In this document: positions 15,327 to 22,968 of the stretch, piece by piece
Numbering within the stretch: position 1 is the stretch's first letter
Layout: every line of letters starts with the position of its first letter
Origin: a virus
Length of the DNA: 22,968 bases
Virus record (IMG/VR): IMGVR_UViG_3300020438_000291
Coordinates: 1-22,968 of that record
Direction: 5' to 3' (one strand)
Position numbers and translations under genes: made by a program
Notes under the pieces: model-generated
The model's database searches: none
What the model was told of the DNA's origin: nothing
The model's input: the letters and a program-made list of their open reading frames with translations, nothing else

Positions 15327-17157
15327 ATGAAATGCCAGTAATGGATGATTCACCATTATTAGCGAAAGGATTAAATAAAATCCTACGAGGAGAACTCTTC
15401 AAACTATAAGTATTACCCCAGTAGTCTGAATCAGTATCACCATTACTTTGGTATGGATCATAATATTCAGTGGCAGCAACTTCACAAGATCCATGAGTAT
15501 GTAACCATTTTCTAGCATCTGCTCTAGTTGCCTGTGGTTGAGACTCCAAATACAACGCCATCACACCACATACTTGAGGTGTTGCCATACTAGTTCCACT
15601 TATAGCATAGTTATAAAAACCATTATTTCTTGGGTCAGCATATCCAGTTGCATATGGACTTAAGATAATAGATCCACCAGCCCAAACATCAATTCTTGGA
15701 CCTCTATTACTGAAAGAGGAACATCTTTCTTGCCCTCCAGTTGTCTGTCTTGCAGCATCAATAGAACCAACAACTATCGCAGCATCATCTCTTCCTTCCC
15801 CAGATATAGCAGGTGTTCCAGATCTATTATAATAATGATCATACCCAGAACCATAATAAAAAGTAGCAGAAGTCATTTCATTATGATAATCTCTCCCTGA
15901 AGGAATCTCCTGTTTATCATTAGAATTACCTGCAGCAAAACAGAATACTATATCCTTACAATCAGGATCATTAAATAATTCATCTGCTTCTGATTGACCA
16001 TATGTTTGTTTAGCAGTAAACTCATTATAGGTACTGAAACCATAAGACATATGATGTACTGCAGGTGCAGTAGTAGAATTTATTTGACTCTGGTCATAAC
16101 TAGTTCCTCTAAAGGTTGCAGTATGATTATTATTATAATTCCAAAATTGCCTATTTCCCCAACTACCATTAACAACTGTAGGATTTCTTCTACCAGTTAA
16201 TGGATTAATTGGTTTATTCTTATGCCAAACTTTAATATAATCAAATCCATCAGAAGGATTTGACCATCCAAGATCACTTCTATCAACACAAGCAATAGAC
16301 CATATATTTGCTTCAAAGGCATGTCCAAATTGATTGCCAGCAGAAGTTCCAGCACAGTGCGAACCATGATGGTTTGCTAAACTATTACTTTGATTACCAT
16401 TATTATGCATTAATAAAGCACCAGCAACATTATAATTTGCAAATGATCCTGATCCAGGTGCAGTTAATCCATTAGCAGACCAATTGATTCCATATTCAGA
16501 TTCACCATGAATTAATATATCTCTAACTCTACTCTCATCTTCACAAGCTAAAATACTAGTAACAGATGTGAATCCTGGTTTTAAAAATTCTGGGTGATTC
16601 CAACGAACTCCAGTATCCATAATAACAACATCAACATTTTTCCCTGATAAAGTATACTGTAGATCTTCAGTTATAGTTGTAGCATTAATAAACTTATTAC
16701 TCCTATGAGAATGGCGATACAAACCCCACTGAGTAAAATCTAAAGTGTTTCCTGGATTACCTCCACCACTAGTAGATGTTCTCCTATTAGTAACATCATA
16801 TTTAAATCTATTAGTAGTAATGTGTTGATCAAACTCTTGATCATATTTTCTCTGTTCCAGTTCATATTCATTATGTAAAGTAGATCTCAATACCCATTCA
16901 ATCTTAGGGTGATTCTTTAATACATCTGCCTCTGCAGGAGAGATTTCATATACACCTCTCTTAGGAGAACACTGCATCTCTGATGTGCAATCAATCTTCC
17001 TATTTGGAATATCATCTATATTATTTTCGTTGATTATATAATTATGAATCTCTGTCCAATCTGCAGCATCTTTTACACAAACAGTATATGCTTGAGCAGA
17101 AGTGCTATGAACAACAAGAACTCTTCCAGTATTTGAATCTAAAGTTGTGCTAATCAT
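15322..17157 (-). CDS. Subtilisin-like serine protease (S8 family), 611 residues
   Basis: All catalytic blocks of subtilases are present in order. The Asp is in DVVIMDTG (Asp181), the His in HHGSHCAGT (His264), the oxyanion Asn in CFAAGNSND (Asn411), and the Ser in ISGTSMATP (Ser523). Residues 1 to about 95 precede the catalytic domain and could be a short prodomain. Residues 100-170 are a polar linker with a Gly-rich patch, and the last 60 residues form a tail. The insert between the Asp and His is long (about 80 residues). No secretory signal peptide is seen, so it probably acts in the infected cell or on the virion. The ATG overlaps the collagen-like gene's stop (ATGA) with GGAGG upstream. 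It may mature tail proteins or cut host-surface proteins. Confidence 0.92.
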   Translation of the reverse strand: MISTTLDSNTGRVLVVHSTSAQAYTVCVKDAADWTEIHNYIINENNIDDIPNRKIDCTSEMQCSPKRGVYEISPAEADVLKNHPKIEWVLRSTLHNEYELEQRKYDQEFDQHITTNRFKYDVTNRRTSTSGGGNPGNTLDFTQWGLYRHSHRSNKFINATTITEDLQYTLSGKNVDVVIMDTGVRWNHPEFLKPGFTSVTSILACEDESRVRDILIHGESEYGINWSANGLTAPGSGSFANYNVAGALLMHNNGNQSNSLANHHGSHCAGTSAGNQFGHAFEANIWSIACVDRSDLGWSNPSDGFDYIKVWHKNKPINPLTGRRNPTVVNGSWGNRQFWNYNNNHTATFRGTSYDQSQINSTTAPAVHHMSYGFSTYNEFTAKQTYGQSEADELFNDPDCKDIVFCFAAGNSNDKQEIPSGRDYHNEMTSATFYYGSGYDHYYNRSGTPAISGEGRDDAAIVVGSIDAARQTTGGQERCSSFSNRGPRIDVWAGGSIILSPYATGYADPRNNGFYNYAISGTSMATPQVCGVMALYLESQPQATRADARKWLHTHGSCEVAATEYYDPYQSNGDTDSDYWGNTYSLKSSPRRILFNPFANNGESSITGISF

Positions 17158-17918
17158 GATACCTCCGTTCTAAGGAACTTATACGTTACTGTGCCAGTTA
17201 TTCCAGACTCTGGTGTAGCATTTATAGTTAAATTATTATTATGAATAGATGATCCAATAGAAACAAGTAAGTTATTATTAAACATAATACCAAATTGTTG
17301 AGAATGTGCAGTAGTTCCACCACCATTTAATACTGTAACTTTTTGAGATTGTGTACCAGCACTATGACTGAAGTACATATCATAATCAGATAGTAAATGA
17401 CTGTTTGTGACACTATCTAATTGAACTGCTTGACCTGCAACTGCATTAAAGGATCCACTACCAATAGTTCCACCCGTTCCACCACCAGCAGGACCAGGAG
17501 GACCTGGAGGACCAGCAGGACCACCAGAAGGACCAGGAGGACCTTCACTACCAATAGGACCAGTTGCACCAGCAGGACCAGTTGAACCAGGTGAACCTTG
17601 AGGACCAGTTCCACCAGCAGGACCAGCAGGACCAGGAGCACCAGCAGGACCAGAAGGACCAGTAGTACCAGCAACATTTGTTAAACCAGCACCATCACCA
17701 AAATAAGTACCAGCAGTTACAGAAGAACCTACAGATACATTATGAGCAACATCTAAATCATAAAAATATGATGTCCCCGATGTACTAATACCTGGAATAT
17801 TGGCAGCATTAAAAGTGGTTATGCCAACTTTCCAAGTTGCTCCATCCCACTTCCATGTAATACTATTTGCGGTGTGAGTATCGTTTACGCTAGGATTGCT
17901 TGGAAAATTAATAGCCAT
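17154..17918 (-). CDS. Collagen-like fibre protein, 254 residues
   Basis: Residues 1-83 are a fibre-type head with WKWDGATWKVGI and SVTAGTYFGDGAGLTN, related to the YGDGSNLTGI repeats of the 1170-residue fibre upstream. Residues 84-147 are collagen-like Gly-X-Y triplets, many Gly-Pro-Ala or Gly-Pro-Pro. The C-terminal 100 residues form a beta-like globular cap (DMYFSHSAG to TVTYKFLRTEVS). Collagen-like segments in phage fibres trimerise as a triple helix. A late structural role is likely. The ATG follows AGAGG and comes 10 bases after the previous stop. Confidence 0.85.
   Translation of the reverse strand: MAINFPSNPSVNDTHTANSITWKWDGATWKVGITTFNAANIPGISTSGTSYFYDLDVAHNVSVGSSVTAGTYFGDGAGLTNVAGTTGPSGPAGAPGPAGPAGGTGPQGSPGSTGPAGATGPIGSEGPPGPSGGPAGPPGPPGPAGGGTGGTIGSGSFNAVAGQAVQLDSVTNSHLLSDYDMYFSHSAGTQSQKVTVLNGGGTTAHSQQFGIMFNNNLLVSIGSSIHNNNLTINATPESGITGTVTYKFLRTEVS
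17162..17166 (-). promoter_or_regulatory. Ribosome binding site GGAGG of the protease gene
   Basis: GGAGG lies four bases before the ATG at 17157, inside the last codons of the collagen-like gene. Together with the ATGA overlap it makes coupled translation of the two products likely. Confidence 0.7.
17478..17669 (-). repeat. Collagen-like Gly-X-Y repeat
   Basis: Sixteen uninterrupted triplets run from residue 84 to 131. A single extra Gly (132) breaks the register, and about five more triplets follow to residue 147. Proline is frequent in position X. Confidence 0.85.
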
Positions 17919-17928
17919 TTATTTACCT

Positions 17929-20900
17929 CTATAACTGTGCTTGAACATCAGCATGTTTTGTATCTGCTGCTGGTTGATCTGGTTCAACAATTAAGTTACC
18001 CTCACTATCAGTCATATCTAATGCCTTAACAGTATCATCCTGTCTTTCACCAACAACCATCCAAGAAATAGTATCAGTACAACTATTATCTTGTGCAACT
18101 ATAGTAATCTCATTACCAGTTACAGAACCCTTCACTGCTGTCCACCCAGTTTCATTTGTAGTAAAGCATTGAACATCTCTATTTAATAAAATAAATGTCC
18201 CTTCAGTCATACCAGCCTTAGTATCAATATTAACTGTAGCAGTGCCACCAACCAAATCAACCTTACCACGATAGATAAGATCCATTTGTGGACCTTCAAG
18301 GAAAGAATGAACTAAGTGCTTAGTTGTAGATAGTCCTGATACTGGATGAGGAATCTTAAATGATCCACCACTCTTACTCAGAGTTCCAATAATATTAACA
18401 CCACCAGAAGTCGTCTCCAATCTCTTAGTGTTATTATTTCCGTAGAATAATTCTGTAGCACCACCCCACCAACAAGCAACTCCACTAAAGTTACTTAGAT
18501 AAGGTCTAATGAATACGTTACCCCAAGTTCCAGTAGTATCATTACCAGTTATAAAGAGGTTTGTATCTGCTTTATTTTGAAGATAGGTTGCATATGCAGC
18601 AGGTCTATGGAAAATTTCTAATGCACTAGATCCTACCTTTATAGTATTATCAGATCCTTGAGTGGTACAATTACCAAGTTCAATATTTTGATTATTAACA
18701 TTTACATTTCCATAATAACCGTTAGTTGCAGTTATAATTCCAGTAGATATGTTAGTAACACTAATACTTGGGGATCCACTTAAATTAGAAGCAGTAGCAG
18801 CATTACCAGTTAAAGGTCCAACAAAACCTGTGGCAGTAGCAACACCAGAAATATTTACATTATCTAATTCTGAATGACCAACTACATTAACAGTTGCGAG
18901 CGTAGATACACCAGTTACATTTGTATTGCCATTAATAGTTGCATTATTAAGAGTAACTGGTCCTGTATTAGCACTTAAAGCACCTTGGAATGTTGCAGCA
19001 GCAGATACAATAACATCATCAAGGATAGATTGACCATCTACTTCTAAGTATCCACCACAGAATAAATTTGTTAATCCAGTATATCCCGTAGTACTAATAC
19101 CTTGTGGAGGTGCAGAATATATGTTAGTTAAATATTGTCCATCACCGTGAAACTCTACAGCAGTTACTGCAGTAGAAACATTTATACTATGTGCATCAAC
19201 CCTATCAGTTACATCAAGAGCACCAGTTAAAGTAGATGCACCACTAACATTAACATCACCATTTATATCAACGGTAGTAAAAGTAGATAATCCAGTAGCA
19301 TTAACAGTTCCAGTTACATTACCAGTAGAAGTACCACTAAGATCACCTACAATGTTTCCATAGAAAGTTGCTGCAGTTACAATACCAGTCGAATATACAT
19401 TCCCTATATTACTTGTACCACCAATTAAAGTTAAACCTCCATTAATGGATATATTACCAGTTCCAGTAATATCACGGTTATTAAGATCTAGTGTTCCTCC
19501 CAACTGTGGTGTTGTGTCATTTAATAGATCGCTAGATCCACCAGAAGAACCAGCTCCACCACTAGCATTTGCATCTACCCATTGAGCACTATCAGCATCT
19601 TGATAATATATTTTTAATTGACCTTCATCAGATTTCCACCAAAGATTACCATCGGTAGGATTACTTGGTGCGGTGTCTGAGGTTACAACAAGATTTGTTA
19701 TATTAGAACCATCACCATAGAATCCATTTCCTGCTGTTACTGATTGACCAGCACTTACATTTTGACCAGCACTTACATTGTTAGATGCAGTTGAATCATA
19801 TCCACCCCAATTACCACCAGCAACACCACCAACTAAGTTGCCAACAAAAGTACCAGCAGTACATAATCCAGTCATCTGCAATCCTGTTGCAGTTATACCA
19901 GAGAATGAAGCATTTGGAGATCCTGTTATCCCTTCAGCAACAGTAGCAATACCAGCAACATTTGAATAATCATTATATATTGCAATTGTTGCAATATCAT
20001 CAGTAACCGATGCTGTTACACCAACACCAACAAAATTAATTGTTCCAGCAGTACCTACAGCACCACCCTCTTCTTGTATTACAAGTTGAGATTGTACTCC
20101 ACTTAGATATGTTCCATCACCATAATATCTAAATGCAGTTATAATACCTGTTGTGTCTATAGATGCTGCTGTTGCAATTCCAATAGCTTGTCCACTATTA
20201 ACCTGAACCGCATTACCCATATAAGGATGGTTTACGCATTGATAATAAAGTATTGTAGGTGTAATATCAAGTACTTGAATTTCAGTATAAGAACCATTAG
20301 AACCTGCTGCCCCACTATAAACAATCTCACCAGGAGTTCTAAAATATTCTATACTTCTCTCAGCATCTAAGTAAAATCTTAACTGATGTGTAAGGTTTGA
20401 ATTATCTGACTGGTCAAATCTATAAGTTCTACCAGGTGTTAACGTGAGAAAAGGTGATTCAACACCATCAAAAGTATATCCTTTTGAACTACCATTACCA
20501 AAATATCTGTGTGCTGTAGTTTTAGTTACTACTTTTACTATTATTGTTTCTACGGTATTATTATGCGGTGCTTCAAGGTAATCAAATCCTTTTATAGAAC
20601 CACTTACATCTATACCATCTCTAGCAGTTATAAGTCCAACTGAATCTATATTTGTTACATCTTCATATGTTAATGTTCCACCGATAGATACATTTCCACT
20701 AAAGGAAGCATCACCAGCATTAAGATCCCCAGTAAAAGTTGCAATACCAACATTTATATTTCCTACTGTAATATCAGGTGTTCCAGTTAACCCTTGAGAG
20801 ATAGTTGAGATACCAGATACATCTGCATACTCAGAACGTAAAGCAGTTGTTATCCCTGTTAAATTAGAACCATCACCATAATAAGTTGTAGCAGTTACAA

Positions 20901-21441
20901 CTCCACTTGCACCTATATGAGTAAAGGTTGATGTGGCAAAGGTGTTAATACCAATAGTGCTTCCACCAGTACCATTAGTAATTTGATTTGTATTATATGA
21001 AATTAATTCAACAATATCTCCAGCAAAACAAGCAGATTCTAGAACAACGTTAGATCCATTATATGCAGCATATTCACTGTTAATTAATTTAACACCATTA
21101 ACATATACATCAATAAAATTTGGATTATATTGATTGAGTTCGTTTGCTGTAAATACAAATGTAGTTTGTCCTGCAGTTGCAACAAAGGATTGAGAATCTC
21201 TTACATCAGCAAAATCAGCCCACGTAACTCCAACACCAGTAGATTTTAAATACTGTCCTACTGTTCCAGTAGTTCCACCAATACTAATATTACCATTACC
21301 GCTATTATCAGTTCCAACACCAACAGTTAAAGTACCACTAATCTGAGCATGACCAATTACATCAAGGACAAGCTTATCTTCGGTAAAAGAACTTATACCT
21401 ATATGTTGATGTGTTAATCTACCGCTTCTGAACCTTGTCAT
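17929..21441 (-). CDS. Large tail fibre with YGDGSNLTGI-type repeats and one cupredoxin-like domain, 1170 residues
   Basis: The N-terminus (MTRFRSGRLT) starts a fibre shaft. Repeats of the kind VVTATTYYGDGSNLTGI recur near residues 181, 434, 574 and 760. Between them lie NV/ST-rich stretches such as GDVNVSGASTLTGALDV. Residues 82-152 hold a DVYVNGVKL phage fibre domain. Residues 300-416 are a cupredoxin-like domain. A DGNLWWKSDEGQLKIYYQD motif lies near 597. The C-terminus (about 1025-1136) has SFKIPHP, LIYRGKVDLVGGTATVNIDT and a conserved-looking Cys/Trp-containing block (QCFTTNETGW). Such domains occur in marine T4-like phage tail fibres. It lies 10-11 bases from its neighbours, in the same transcription unit. 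A host-recognition fibre is the likely role. Confidence 0.88.
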   Translation of the reverse strand: MTRFRSGRLTHQHIGISSFTEDKLVLDVIGHAQISGTLTVGVGTDNSGNGNISIGGTTGTVGQYLKSTGVGVTWADFADVRDSQSFVATAGQTTFVFTANELNQYNPNFIDVYVNGVKLINSEYAAYNGSNVVLESACFAGDIVELISYNTNQITNGTGGSTIGINTFATSTFTHIGASGVVTATTYYGDGSNLTGITTALRSEYADVSGISTISQGLTGTPDITVGNINVGIATFTGDLNAGDASFSGNVSIGGTLTYEDVTNIDSVGLITARDGIDVSGSIKGFDYLEAPHNNTVETIIVKVVTKTTAHRYFGNGSSKGYTFDGVESPFLTLTPGRTYRFDQSDNSNLTHQLRFYLDAERSIEYFRTPGEIVYSGAAGSNGSYTEIQVLDITPTILYYQCVNHPYMGNAVQVNSGQAIGIATAASIDTTGIITAFRYYGDGTYLSGVQSQLVIQEEGGAVGTAGTINFVGVGVTASVTDDIATIAIYNDYSNVAGIATVAEGITGSPNASFSGITATGLQMTGLCTAGTFVGNLVGGVAGGNWGGYDSTASNNVSAGQNVSAGQSVTAGNGFYGDGSNITNLVVTSDTAPSNPTDGNLWWKSDEGQLKIYYQDADSAQWVDANASGGAGSSGGSSDLLNDTTPQLGGTLDLNNRDITGTGNISINGGLTLIGGTSNIGNVYSTGIVTAATFYGNIVGDLSGTSTGNVTGTVNATGLSTFTTVDINGDVNVSGASTLTGALDVTDRVDAHSINVSTAVTAVEFHGDGQYLTNIYSAPPQGISTTGYTGLTNLFCGGYLEVDGQSILDDVIVSAAATFQGALSANTGPVTLNNATINGNTNVTGVSTLATVNVVGHSELDNVNISGVATATGFVGPLTGNAATASNLSGSPSISVTNISTGIITATNGYYGNVNVNNQNIELGNCTTQGSDNTIKVGSSALEIFHRPAAYATYLQNKADTNLFITGNDTTGTWGNVFIRPYLSNFSGVACWWGGATELFYGNNNTKRLETTSGGVNIIGTLSKSGGSFKIPHPVSGLSTTKHLVHSFLEGPQMDLIYRGKVDLVGGTATVNIDTKAGMTEGTFILLNRDVQCFTTNETGWTAVKGSVTGNEITIVAQDNSCTDTISWMVVGERQDDTVKALDMTDSEGNLIVEPDQPAADTKHADVQAQL
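20194..20544 (-). other. Cupredoxin-like domain of the 1170-residue fibre
   Basis: Residues 300-416 include FLTLTPGRTYRF, THQLRFYLD (His352) and LYYQCVNHPYMG (Cys402, His405, Met408). The Cys-x2-His-x2-Met loop matches the two domains in the 1113-residue fibre. Confidence 0.7.
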
Positions 21442-21452
21442 TACTTGATATA

Positions 21453-21794
21453 CTAATTAAGGGTTTCTAATATACTTCCAATAAATTTTACATGATCAGG
21501 ATTGCTTGCAGATAATTTAAGTTCATCACCAGTCTCAAGCACAATCTTTCCAGAGGTCAAATTCATAGTATCATGACCTTGAATAGGCATTTGCTTCACA
21601 ATTTCTGTAGTAACCGCAATACCAGTCCTACTTCTTACATGATCTAATGATACTGTATGGGATGTAGAATCTACATTCGTTGCTTGACAACCTAAAATAA
21701 CACCACTATATCCAACTGGAGCAGTATAAATTCCAACTGGATCGGATGATGCTACAAATGTTATTGTTTGAAATACGTTTAATGGTAATGCCAT
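21453..21794 (-). CDS. Small virion protein, 113 residues
   Basis: It starts MALPLNVFQTITFVASSDPVGIYTAPVGYSGVILGCQATN and is all-beta in look, ending VKFIGSILETLN. Small proteins of this form occur beside large tail fibres in marine T4-like phages. No enzyme motif, signal peptide or membrane segment is seen. A strong GGAGGAG lies nine bases before the ATG and ends the preceding gene. The TAPVGY stretch resembles the 106-residue protein at 6526-6846. A baseplate or fibre-linking role is inferred from context. Confidence 0.75.
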   Translation of the reverse strand: MALPLNVFQTITFVASSDPVGIYTAPVGYSGVILGCQATNVDSTSHTVSLDHVRSRTGIAVTTEIVKQMPIQGHDTMNLTSGKIVLETGDELKLSASNPDHVKFIGSILETLN

Positions 21795-21798
21795 TTTA

Positions 21799-22968
21799 TT
21801 ATTCTCCTCCTAGTGCTAGAATTAATGGTGTAACATTGGCAAATAAACTTTTAGAATAAGAAGTACCAGTAATAGTTCCGCTAATTTGGTCTATTTGAAC
21901 ACCATCACCGATTCTAAAGTTTCCACCTTGATCAGTACTAGTGTATACAACTAATCCACCATTACGGTTATCAACTTCATTCTCCTGTATAGTAACACCT
22001 CCACGAGAAGGAAGAGAATTAATAGGATCAACACCACTTCCAATATATTGGAAGGAATGACTGGATGCTAATATTCTACTTTGCCTAAAGAAAGGAACTG
22101 TTATTCCAACACCAACCGAATATGGAAGGGTTTCGTTTATTGTAATAGTACAAATTCCAGCAGAAATTGGAGTTGATTCTTTAACAGTATAATAAGTTGG
22201 GAGTAATTCTACGGTAGCTGTTGCTGTATTTATCCCAACATCAGGGGAAGAAATTGTAACAGATGGTAAAGAAGTATATCCTCTACCATTTGAAAGAATT
22301 TGAATCTCGTCAACCTTACTACCAATTATAGTTGCTAATGCTGTCGCAGTAACACCAAAAGTACTTGAAGTACTAGGATCTCCTATAGTAACGGTAGGTG
22401 CAGTATTGTATCCACTACCAGGATTAGTAAGTTTTATTTTTCCAATAGTATTATATTCATTATCAAAATAAACAGCCTTGCCATCAAAAGGTCTAATCAA
22501 ATTAACCTTTGCATTACCACCACCAAAATAAGAATGAGCAACAGTTGATATTCCTATATTTGTAGTAAAGGATGTTGTGTTTGGAACAGTATCAATTGTA
22601 AACACATATGGAGCTTGATGTGGATATGTCTTTGTTCCATAAGGGCAAGTTAATTGAACATCTGCAATAGTAACTCCCATTCCAACACTGAATCCGTGAG
22701 GAGAACTAGTCGTTACAGTCGATAATCCACTTACATGATCATAAACAAAGTTTGAAATATTAATTGAAGATGTACTTAAACTAACCTCAAACTTATCAGT
22801 ATTCTCTTTAGATTCTGATGCTATCGTTCCAGTATATTGAAGTGCTCCTACACCATCAGCAACTAATCCATAATTACCAAATGAAGAGTTGGAGTTTGTT
22901 ACATCACATTGTCCACCAGAATGACAAGCAACTGCCTCGTCAAGGTTCATCGTAAATAATGAAACTAT
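21799..22968 (-). CDS. C-terminal part of a large virion protein, 5' end beyond the window
   Basis: 389 residues are visible. The frame stays open from the ATG at 22950 to the window edge (six more codons without a stop), so that Met is probably internal. The sequence has ACHSGGQCDVTNSNSSFGNYG, a calcium-free Ser/Thr/Gly beta body with SPHGFSVGMGVTI, and two SYxxxPxVTI-like strands (GSGYNTAPTVTI, GRGYTSLPSVTI). Its C-terminal YTSTDQGGNFRIGDG, then TPLILALGGE, recurs at the end of large marine T4-like phage structural proteins and partly in the 1319-residue protein. The role is structural; the missing part prevents a closer call. Confidence 0.8.
   Translation of the reverse strand: MVSLFTMNLDEAVACHSGGQCDVTNSNSSFGNYGLVADGVGALQYTGTIASESKENTDKFEVSLSTSSINISNFVYDHVSGLSTVTTSSPHGFSVGMGVTIADVQLTCPYGTKTYPHQAPYVFTIDTVPNTTSFTTNIGISTVAHSYFGGGNAKVNLIRPFDGKAVYFDNEYNTIGKIKLTNPGSGYNTAPTVTIGDPSTSSTFGVTATALATIIGSKVDEIQILSNGRGYTSLPSVTISSPDVGINTATATVELLPTYYTVKESTPISAGICTITINETLPYSVGVGITVPFFRQSRILASSHSFQYIGSGVDPINSLPSRGGVTIQENEVDNRNGGLVVYTSTDQGGNFRIGDGVQIDQISGTITGTSYSKSLFANVTPLILALGGE
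21804..21810 (-). promoter_or_regulatory. Strong ribosome binding site GGAGGAG
   Basis: The site forms the last two codons of the upstream gene and lies nine bases before the ATG at 21794. It is the best match to the anti-Shine-Dalgarno sequence I found in the window. Confidence 0.7.

Noticed and set aside
17417-17677. Leu/Val-rich 86-residue open frame on the minus strand
   Set aside because: It is the shifted frame of the Gly-Pro-rich collagen codons (CCT/GGT repeats read as Leu and Val). It has no start context and overlaps the real gene fully.
1-22968. tRNA genes, integrase, attachment sites, insertion sequences
   Set aside because: I saw no cloverleaf-like segment in the short gaps, no transposase or integrase motif in any long frame, and no paired terminal inverted repeats.

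Overview
The window is a piece of a double-stranded DNA phage genome, most likely a T4-like marine myovirus of the cyanophage or pelagiphage kind. It is AT-rich, every credible gene lies on the minus strand, and genes are packed with gaps of a few bases or with ATGA/TAATG overlaps. Three intergenic gaps carry exact or near matches to the T4-type late promoter TATAAATA. The large proteins have the architecture of marine T4-like phage adhesins: YGDGSNLTGI-type repeats, YadA-head-like TAVGY repeats ending in an S74 chaperone, a collagen-like fibre, tandem Trp/Tyr-rich sugar-binding-like repeats before a beta-helix, and Gly-rich fibres. The host assignment is inferred from this style; no host marker gene is present.

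Layout, following transcription from high to low coordinates. (1) 22968-15322: C-terminal part of a very large virion protein, a 113-residue small virion protein, a 1170-residue fibre, a collagen-like fibre and a subtilisin-like protease. These are tightly spaced and probably co-transcribed. (2) 15301-11960: a 1113-residue fibre of about 39 short repeats with two cupredoxin-like domains and a C-terminal S74 self-processing chaperone. (3) 11916-6899: a 221-residue fibre-like protein, a 126-residue acidic protein and a 1319-residue adhesin. (4) 6846-5159: two small virion proteins and a 358-residue Cys/Gly-rich protein. (5) 5112-3367: an unrecognised 225-residue protein and a second Cys/Gly-rich paralogue, closed by a hairpin terminator at 3312-3342. 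(6) 3211-1: a GT9-like glycosyltransferase, a NodU/TobZ-family carbamoyltransferase and a nucleotidyltransferase cut by the window edge. This last set has a textbook sigma-70-type promoter rather than a late promoter.

Regions 1-5 look like late virion genes that build the host-recognition apparatus. Region 6 looks like a separately timed module that activates, transfers and carbamoylates a sugar or a modified base. The least expected features are three cupredoxin-like domains with complete His-Cys-His-Met ligand sets inside two fibre proteins, two virion-like proteins with 34 and 36 cysteines, and an apparently intact subtilase translationally coupled to a collagen-like fibre. Together they suggest a tail that binds metal, is heavily cross-linked, or both; that reading is an inference.
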